Shown one piece after another: positions 56,300 through 64,000 of a stretch of 64,000 bases of DNA; within the stretch, counting starts at the first letter, position 1, and the number at the start of each line of letters is the position of its first letter. The position numbers were made by a program, and so were the translations under genes. Source of the stretch: Aedes albopictus (Eukaryota > Arthropoda > Insecta > Diptera > Culicidae). The stretch is taken from positions 337,044,263 through 337,108,262 of the forward strand of contig NC_085138.1 of the NCBI RefSeq assembly GCF_035046485.1, in the 5' to 3' direction. Under the pieces are notes generated by a model that was not told the DNA's origin, did no database searches, and saw only the letters and a list, made by a program, of their open reading frames with translations.

Positions 56300-56399
56300 T
56301 GTTATTATGTTGGGAAATCTAAGAGTTCTGGAGAGCCAAAGTTGAGCCATTTGTATGGAGTTTTCAGATTTTTGGGCTCCGTCCCGAACGGGATATACC

Positions 56400-56640
56400 C
56401 ACTGAATCGCCCTTGAATCCCCCTGAAATCCCCATGTGTACTCCTAGAACGCCTATGAAACGCCATGGAACGCGCCTGGAACTCAATAAGGCCCCTAGAA
56501 CAGCCTTGGAACGCTCCTATACCCTTTGAAATTCTTCGGTACGCTCCTGAAACCCGCTGAAACCTCTTGGAACACCTCAAGAACGCATCTGAAATCCTCT
56601 GAAACACCACAGAACGTCCCCTGAAACCCCATGAAGCCGC
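56400..56640. repeat. CCCCTGAAAC-type repeat (complement of the 46.5-kb repeat)
   Basis: Irregular units CCTGAAATCCCC, CCATGGAACGC and CCTGAAACCC lead directly into the 24-bp array. Confidence 0.55.
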
Positions 56641-57835
56641 ATGGAACGCTCCAAGGATTTCTTCAGAAATTCTTCTAGGGATTTCTTCAGGAATTCCTAC
56701 AGGGATTCCTTCAGGAATTCCTACAGGGATTCCTCCAGGAATTTCTCCAGGGATTCCTTCAGGAATTCCTACAGGTATACCTTCAGGAATTCCTACAGGA
56801 ATTCCTTCAGGAATTCCTACAGGGATTCCTTCAGGAATTCCTACAGGGATTCCTTCAGGAATTCCTACAGGGATTCCTTCAGGAATTCTTACAGGGATTC
56901 CTTCAGGAATTCCTACAGGGATTCCTTCAGGAATTCCTACAGGGATTCCTTCAGGAATTCCTACAGGGATTCCTTCAGGAATTCCTACAGGGATTCGTTC
57001 AGGAATTCCTACAGGGATTCCTTCAGGAATTCCTACAGGGATTCCTTCAGGAATTCCTACAGGGATTCCTTCAGGAATTCCTACAGGGATTCCTTCAGGA
57101 ATTCCTACAGGGATTCCTTCAGGAATTCCTACAGGGATTCCTTCAGGAATTCCTACAGGGATTCCTTCAGGAATTCCTACAGGGATTCCTCCAGGAATTT
57201 CTCCAGGGATTCCTTCAGGAATTCCTACAAGTATACCTTCAGGAATTCCTACAGGAATTCCTTCAGGAATTCCTACAGGGATTCCTTCAGGAATTCCTAC
57301 AGGGATTCTTACAGGGATTCCTTCAGGAATTCCTACAGGGATTCCTTCAGGAATTCCTACAAGGATTCCTTCAGGAATTCCTACAGGGATTCCTTCAGGA
57401 ATTTCTACAGGTATTCCTTCAGGAATTCCTACAGGGATTCCTTCAGGAATTCCTACAGGTATTCCTTCAGGAATTCCTACAGGGATTCCTTCAGGAATTT
57501 CTACAGGGATTCCTTCAGGAATTCCTACAGGGATTCCTTCAGGAATTTCTACAGGGATTCCTTCAGGAATTCCTACAGGGATTCCTTCAGGAATTCCTAC
57601 AGGGATTCCTTCAGGAATTCCTATAGGGATTCCTTCAGGAATTCCTACAGGGATTCCTTCAGGAATTCCTACAGGGATTCCTTCAGGAATTCCTACAGGG
57701 ATTCCTTCAGGAATTCCTACAGGGATTCCTTCAGGAATTCCTACAGGGATTCCTTCAGGAATTTCTACAGGGATTCCTTCAGGAATTCCTACAGGGATTC
57801 CTTCTGGAATTCCTTCAGGAATTACTCCTGGGATT
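56641..57835. repeat. Homogeneous 24-bp tandem array, ~49 units
   Basis: The unit is two 12-mers, GGAATTCCTACA and GGGATTCCTTCA, repeated with very few changes. A 400-codon plus-strand frame of FRNSYRDS octads crosses it because 24 is a multiple of 3 and no frame contains a stop. I do not regard it as a gene. A larger-scale echo (GGTATACCTTCA variant at about 56771 and 57229) suggests that a block of about 460 bp was duplicated. Confidence 0.95.
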
Positions 57836-58205
57836 CCATCTAGAATTTCTCCACGGATTCCTCCTGTAATTCCTCCAGGGATTCCTCCTGGAATTGTTCC
57901 AGGGATTCCTCCTGGAGTTCCTCAGGGATTCTTCCAGGAATTCCTCCGGGGATTCCTCCAGGAATTCCTCCGGGGATTCCTCCAGAAATTCCTCCGGGGA
58001 TTCCTTCAGGAATTCCTTCGGGGATTGCTCCAGGAATTCCTCCGGGGTTTGCTCCAGGAATTCCTCCGGGGATTGCTCCAGGAATTCCTCCGGAGATTCC
58101 TCCAGGAATTCCTCCGGAGATTCCTCCAGGAATTCCTCTGGGGATTCCTCCAGCAATTCCTCCAGGAATTCTTCCGGGGATTCCTCCAGGAAGTCCTTCG
58201 GGGAT
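57836..58205. repeat. Second 24-bp variant array (GGAATTCCTCCG / GGGATTCCTCCA)
   Basis: About 15 more variable units follow the homogeneous array, with CCGGGGATTCC and CTCCAGGAATT forms. Frames on both strands are by-products. Confidence 0.85.
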
Positions 58206-58845
58206 TATAAATGTGCGCGAACAACTCGGTTCAATTGCACCCATGCATCCGTAGATACGTAGTCGATAACGTAGATTAGCTGACGATGCTTCTAGATCAA
58301 TACCGAACAAAAAAAAATGCAACTTCTTACCTTTTTTTTTCGTATGGTTTTTATCGCACATTCCATTTCAAGTGAGTCGTTTATCACTATCAGGATGTAT
58401 TCGTATTCACAAATCAAACACCGATTGAACGACTTTTCCAAATTCCAAGGAACTGCCGAACGATGGAAGCATTTTCAGGCTTTCTTCTCCCATTAAGGTA
58501 ACCCTCGCTACTGCTGTGAAGAATCAACAATCAAAAATTCATCGTGTCAATCGTGTCGATGGAGGCTGGCGTCTTCGTTTTCCGATTTCAAGAAGCTCAA
58601 ATATGTACAAATCGGTTAAATAAATATAGATACACACATTGTCGCCGACTATCAAGATTCGTTTTATCGCCATCGGTTTCATTTCGCGCCGCGCTGTCGT
58701 TTGGCTGCAATAACCCTTGTCACGTACGCGAGAACAGGTTTGATCAATACATTTTCATTTTTCAACATGAAATGCGCAACACTGGATTGTAACCATCGAA
58801 ATCAGAGACACCTGTTTAAATAACAAATTGAGGTTTTATTCGTGA
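58206..58845. other. Unique-looking spacer, no gene
   Basis: A short 82-codon frame at 58544-58792 has no known domain. Confidence 0.3.
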
Positions 58846-58849
58846 AAAA

Positions 58850-58925
58850 AAATCCACGTGCTCCGGTGGGAATCGAACCCACGACTCTGTATCGCTAGTC
58901 CGGCACTTTAACCAACTAAGCCACA
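58850..58925 (-). ncRNA. tRNA-like SINE head (non-functional)
   Basis: On the minus strand, TGTGGCTTAGTTGGTTAAAG (A-box), CCGGACTAGCGATAC and GTGGGTTCGATTCCCAC (intact T-arm with B-box). The 3' acceptor strand CGGAGCA has no matching 5' strand (TATTTTG), so it is not a working tRNA. It is near-identical in plan to 47935-48003. Confidence 0.6.
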
Positions 58926-58930
58926 AAATA

Positions 58931-59689
58931 AGTAACATTTCTGCGTCCTGCGTCTGTTCGAAAAATTGAGAAAAGTTTCAGTTGCATTGACAAACACTGT
59001 ATATCGCCAGGAAAACCAGAACGACAAGTTTCTCAATTCAAATTCGCACGCCGAACGACTCTATCCCCACACGACGAGTTTCCGATAAATATGTCCCCTT
59101 TCTTATTGTTATCGTTTTTTGTTTCTTTTTTGCGGTCAGCTCTGTGAGTGAACATATCTACATTCATAATGCAAGACGAATGACATTGGTGCGGAGCGTA
59201 TAAAATTTATTGTCATTGGATGGTCGTATTGTGTTGAAATAGTGGCAATATTGTTTTGAAGGGCACTATGATGATGTTATGTTGATTGAAATCGATGATA
59301 ATGGCGTATGATGGCTGATAGCGCGCTGATGTAATGTGGAGTTTGATGCTACTAGAAGTTTCTTGTTGTACACTTGATGATAATAACAGGAAACCTTTGA
59401 GGAAGTTATGACGACTACAGTTCCGAGATTCAATGTTCTTCTTCTTTTTACTGTGACGTTCAAACCTGTTCATCATTTTAGTCTTCTAAGAACATTTCTT
59501 CAAGTTCATATCTAGGAACAATTTTTGTCACTTATTTTTTTGCCATTACGATAAGATACTTAGCTGTACCGGGAATCGAACGTAGTCATGCTCAGCATGG
59601 TCATGCTGTGCGTTTACCTTATCCGCAAATTTGAAAAGATCGTCAAGAAACTGGACCAATGTAAAGTTCAATCTAAGATTATTCGTTTT
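58931..59689. other. Spacer with a short SINE-head remnant
   Basis: TACCGGGAATCGAACGTAGT and CAGCATGGTCATGCTGTGCG at 59569-59612 match the head of the 4120-4400 SINE type. The rest is unassigned. Confidence 0.4.
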
Positions 59690-59955
59690 GGGCTTCTTCT
59701 TCTTCTTTATGGTTTAACGTTTCCACTGGAACTTGGCCTGCCTTCCTTCAACTTTGTTCTTTGAGAACTTTCACAGTTATTATTTGAAGGACTTTTTTAA
59801 CTGCCATTACATGAATTTGTATATTGTGAGGCAAGCACAATGACACACTATGCCCAGGGAGTCGAGAAAATTTACCCGACCGGAACGGGAATCGAGCCCG
59901 CCGTCTCCGGATTGACGATCCATAGCCTAGACCACTAGGCTAACTGTAGACGTTT
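59690..59955 (-). mobile_element. tRNA-derived SINE (Feilai-like)
   Basis: Same order as 526-786: CTTCTTCTTCTTCTTTATGG at the tail, TATGCCCAGGGAGTCGAGAA in the body, and a minus-strand head with GGCTCGATTCCCG. The flanks CGTTTTGGGC and CGTTTAGGAC may be a diverged TSD. Confidence 0.7.
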
Positions 59956-62900
59956 AGGACTATTAGTTACCACAATAATACTGTCCTTTCTGAATTTACG
60001 ACCAAGTTTCTCAAGCAAAAACGTCACATCCAACAGAATGACGCCTTGTTATTGACCTGAAATTAGCCTTTCATCTACCCGGCCATCAATTTACAATTAT
60101 TAACCACTCTTACTGCTCTCACCATCCATCGTCACCGAGAATAAATCTTCCCTCGTATAAGAAAGTAATAATTCAAAGGTTGTGAAAGTAACGCTTCTGG
60201 GCACACGATATCGAAATCTCGTCAATGTTGTTTTCTGCAGTTGCATAGCTGCATTGCCATTTCCGCGCGCTTCCCGCGTTGCACTATTGTCTTCCATTAC
60301 TGAATACTGACTTATACGGCGACGGGGCTATGCAGAAGAGAAATGCAACCGAAATCAATCGTGAGGTATCTGGTAATTGGTTTTTGTTATTGTTTCGAGC
60401 CACAGCCAATACAGCTCGTTGAATCCGAACCGAACGAACCTCAGCAGCAACAGGAGGAATAATTCCCTCCAGGGTATTACCCACCATAGATACCTAGCTA
60501 GAAACAGCGAGAGAGAGAGAGAGAGAAAGAAAGCCAATCCCAAACCTAACCCCAAAGTGCATCGGTGATGATGGTGGCGCGGTGGTGGATGCAGGCAGCG
60601 CCACGGTTTCGTACGCTACATTTCAATCAAGATTTCAATTACCATCTCCGCGTGAAAACTAAACAAGAATTGATTATAATAGCCAATTGGACCTGGTGGC
60701 TACCGGCGGTAGTTATTTCTTTCCTCCTGTGCCCGCATCCCTGGCCATTAGTTACAGTGTGTCGGAAAATTGTTCCTACAGTGTGTTTGGGCTATTGGAT
60801 TCAAACGTTTATATTAGTTTGGATGGGCATGTTGGAAGATATATATACAAGTATCACATGATTCAACCGATTCAACTCTTCTAAGGACTGTTCATTTTAT
60901 AAAGAGGACACCTTATTTGTGTGATATCTTTTTTATTTTTCAATAAAATCATTATCGGTTTTTTGCATAAATTTCCATAGCTATTCTACAGTGTAGGAAA
61001 AATATAACATTATACAAATTGTCCTTAGTTATGGAACTGAAGCAGTTTTCGTTAAAACTCAATAAAACCCCATTTCTTAAAATTCTACACAACTTTCAAC
61101 ATACATAACTTTAAAATTTTCATGAATTTTTCAATGTGTTGGGATCTAATACTATTCTTCTAAAGGTAGAGTGTAATAGTTGGTCAGTAATAATGCACCA
61201 AGCATTATACAGCTTGATATAGTGAGTTGCCTTGTTATCAATGAAATTGTTAAAAAATACTTATTTAAGTCCAGTGATGCAATAACACTACGGAATCAGT
61301 TCAAAATTTGTCCAGTATAGAAGAGAATCGCATTCTAAATGATACCGAAGAAAAATATGCTTTAAAGTACATTCTTCATCATAAATTTAATACTTAATGA
61401 TGGCCATAATGAAAAATTGCATACTTTTTGCTCCATAAATGCAAGTTTTTGATTCTAGAGAAGCTTATTATTATTTATTTTCAGCAAGGTCTGACCCTAT
61501 GTAATTATATACCTTATTTGAAAATAACTACATGTTAATTTTTATTTTTGACATCATTGTTACGTTGTATTTGCAATAGAGTACATCGTTATTTAGAAGA
61601 ACCTTCATAGAACGAAGCGGTTTTATCTCCGGTAACTGCCATGAAGCACAGTAACCAAGCCAACAATGCTATCAAGAAGCGGTATTCTGCATTTGAAATT
61701 GCATTATTAGTACTTTCGACTAGATCCATTGAAAACCTTCAAAATTTAATATTTTTATACATTTTTGTTTAACAAATAAATTTTATTCTGAAAATCGAGT
61801 CCAATTTGTAACTTTAATATCTCAACAACCATTATTCCGATTAGGTTTATATTTTGCCAGAATATGTATCACTCAAACTGCTGCAGCATGGCAAACACTT
61901 TTTTGCAATTAAAAACGATACACCGATGTTTTACAGAAATTTTGTGTTTATCTTTAGTTTTTGGGAATTGAAAAATTGATCTCTCGAAACACTTTGCCAC
62001 ATTTCTATGAAGTTCAATAATTTTAAACCAATTTATTTATGGTTATTATCTGCTAATATAATGTATTGAACAATTAACCAAGGCTGCTCAAATTTGAACT
62101 ACGCGTTTTCTTTTTATAGCCTTGCAACATTAGAGGCTTTCCACGGACCAGCACGAATCCATTTTAATCGATGTTTTTTAATCTACTTGATACTTTTGTA
62201 TACTATTCCTTTTTATATGAGAAACCATTTTTTCATATCAAAAGTTCATATTTTGTCTCGACTAACTTTCAAATAGGGCCTATGAAAAAATGGAACACAA
62301 TCAAATTAAAAATTATAACACGGAAACGGCTTGTTCGATCGGAAAGGTGTCTTCAGCAAAGTTGTAGAATAATATATGGCGGCTCTCAGAAAAATACACA
62401 TTGAAAAATTTATTTAGTTTTTCTTCTGTTACTAAAAATAAAATATCTCAAAAAGCTATTTTTTTACCTTCGTGTTTTTTTGTGAGAATAAAGTTCATTC
62501 TGTTACCTATCATCTGTAAAATTTTTATAGTGGTAAAAAAATGTACAAAAAAGTTATGGCACTTTGAACATTTTTCGTGGCGAGTTTTTTAGAGAGCTGT
62601 TGTGGAGGTTCGACCTAAGCAGAAGAAATGGCTTACAGTCGTCTCGGCTAGCACAAAATCAAACGCCAACTAATGATCAGATTACGGTTTCATAACCAAG
62701 CCATGTATTCAATCAGATTCCTGCACTGATCCTATTCTGCCTAACTGGTTTCTTTCTTAATACTAAAACATTGTTTTGCTTAAGGACAGACTTGTTAGAA
62801 TCCCAATATGGCCGCCACAATGGCCGACTTTGGCACCTACTCACGATTTTGAAGGCACAAATCTCTTCGTAAACAAAACCAGCGCTCCTGAGCTTTTTAT

Positions 62901-63460
62901 TTGAAGCTTATTACAAGTGAGCAAGAACAGAATAATAAAATGCATTGTTGTTTGATGCTTGCTTCTTGAAATTTCAAGACGTTTGTCCTTAACTAGCTAC
63001 TCACGGACCGGCTGATGCTGACATGGGCCATTCCCGACGATCGGACGACTCTTAGTTTGGACGACGACAACCCTCCACAGATCGCATCTCGCTGCCCTGA
63101 CACCGGCTTTTCCGGACGCGTCAGGTGGTGGCCACTCAATCTTGGCGAGTGTTTTCTTGTTGGCAGCTTACCCGTCGGAGTACAGTACTTTTTCGATTAT
63201 ATCACGAATAAAAAAAATAATCGAGTGATATACTGGAGCGTGATAAAATTGAAACATATATTTTGCGAGTGTTTTTATTACTCTAAATACACCTAAATAC
63301 AAAAAAGCAAATAAAAACCGAACGAAACATCAAACCACACAATAGAAATTGAAAATTCCAAGCAGCATTTTGAAAAAAAAAAAATTAGCCAACCGTCAAT
63401 AAATATCAAGGAGTCATCCTAGACTGTATTTATGCTGCATTGTAGAACAATGTGAAGCAG
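59956..63460. other. Unique-looking, largely AT-rich DNA; no gene confirmed
   Basis: 59956-60880 is GC-richer and repeat-poor, with a GAGAGAGAGAGAGA microsatellite at about 60510-60526. 60900-62760 is AT-rich. 62806-62830 contains ATGGCCGCCACAATGGCC. A 93-codon frame at 63015-63296 begins in GC-rich sequence (LSLDDDNPPQIASRCPDTG, LNLGECFLVGSLPVG) and ends in AT-rich DNA. It reads like protein but I cannot name it, and it may be a retroelement fragment. Confidence 0.3.
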
Positions 63461-63587
63461 ACGCGCCAACTTGGTCAAATTATTGGGGGGGCAAGCCTCG
63501 TTTTTTTTATTTTTTGTATGGGAAATTCGAAAAATCGTCAAATATTGGGGGGGCAAAACCATGCTTGCCCCCCCTAAGTTGGCGCCT
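63461..63587. mobile_element. Small inverted-repeat element (GCGCCAACTT ends)
   Basis: GCGCCAACTTGG at 63461 is mirrored by CTAAGTTGGCGCC at 63575-63587. ATTGGGGGGGCAAG occurs in the left part and again as ATTGGGGGGGCAAA before the mirrored CTTGCCCCCCC. No coding capacity. Confidence 0.6.
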
Positions 63588-64000
63588 ATGATGTGAAGAT
63601 ATCCCTTCAACGCCTCAACTAACTAGTGAAGACGAAATGGAGTCACATGAAATGGAATGCATTAAGTCTGAAATGGCACTCAATAGTTTCCTCGAGTGAG
63701 CAAGCAATAAGTAGCATTTTCAGTCTTGAGTATTATTTAAGTTATGACATCCATGCATGGTAGCAATTGATCATTTCATAACAGCCGTTTAAGTGATTTT
63801 AATGGTCTATTCTGACGAACATCTTTAGATTCTCTTATGCTAGGAATCTTTCTAAGCTTATATGAAGTTGCGAACGGCATTCTAAAGCTTGAATTTTGAC
63901 ATTTTATCAAACCAACTTTGATTGAAATGAGTTAAAATTGCAGTTTTATATAGCTTTCCGTTTGTTAGGTAAATATTTGAGATGTTTTAGAATGCGATTC
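63588..64000. other. No feature recognised
   Basis: Unique-looking AT-rich sequence to the end of the window. Confidence 0.3.

Noticed and set aside
56641..57843. 400-codon ORF encoding FRNSYRDS octads
   Set aside because: The 24-bp unit is a multiple of 3 and contains no stop, so any copy number gives an open frame. The same holds for frames over 28.3-31.5 kb and 57.8-58.4 kb.
58850..58925. Functional tRNA gene on the minus strand
   Set aside because: T-arm and A/B boxes are good, but there is no complementary acceptor stem. Treated as a SINE head. The same applies to 47935-48003 and 10092-10145.

Overview
The window looks like a transposon-packed, intergenic or intronic stretch of a mosquito genome, most likely Aedes. 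This is inferred from repeat types, not from a database search. The supporting signs are Feilai-like tRNA-derived SINEs with triplet tails, many decayed copies of one APE/RT-type LINE, numerous foldback MITEs, and large blocks of a 12-bp GGAATTCCTCCA-type repeat. I see no bacterial gene organisation and no CRISPR array. Almost all short open frames here are chance frames or by-products of tandem repeats.

Layout. 1-8.2 kb: foldback MITEs, SINEs with target-site duplications (TSDs), a decayed LINE that has lost its RT active site, and a LINE 3' end. 8.2-17.3 kb: two adjacent retro-insertions with 18-bp TSDs, a Tc1/mariner-like MITE, and a 3-kb nested foldback element. 17.3-23.8 kb: a giant inverted-repeat structure holding two related satellite arrays (116-bp and 136-bp monomers) in opposite orientation. 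25.2-28.0 kb: a 1.65-kb palindrome and three smaller inverted-repeat elements. 28.3-31.5 kb: a degenerate 12-bp tandem-repeat field. 31.5-39.5 kb: LINE fragments and, at 32551-38130, a structurally complete non-LTR retrotransposon with a 21-bp TSD. 39.5-51.4 kb: more 12-bp repeats, LINE pieces, a hAT-like foldback element with an 8-bp TSD, and AT-rich degenerate repeats. 51.4-53 kb: the best candidate for host gene sequence, two splice-bounded exons of which the second carries a plausible start codon. 53.5-64 kb: another large palindrome, a homogeneous 24-bp tandem array, SINEs and AT-rich unique-looking DNA.

The most notable item is the 32551-38130 element. Its long ORF joins an OTU-type cysteine protease domain with an intact-looking D/C/H triad, an exonuclease-endonuclease-phosphatase (APE-like) nuclease, and a reverse transcriptase with FADD. 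A short ORF lies upstream in the same frame, separated only by a TGA. The domain order suggests a self-mobilising element that carries its own deubiquitinase-like module. The second notable item is the 6.5-kb inverted-repeat/satellite structure, whose monomers repeat a YY1/Pleiohomeotic-like GCCGCCATCTTGG motif dozens of times.

Coordinates of repeat edges were read by eye and may be off by several bases.
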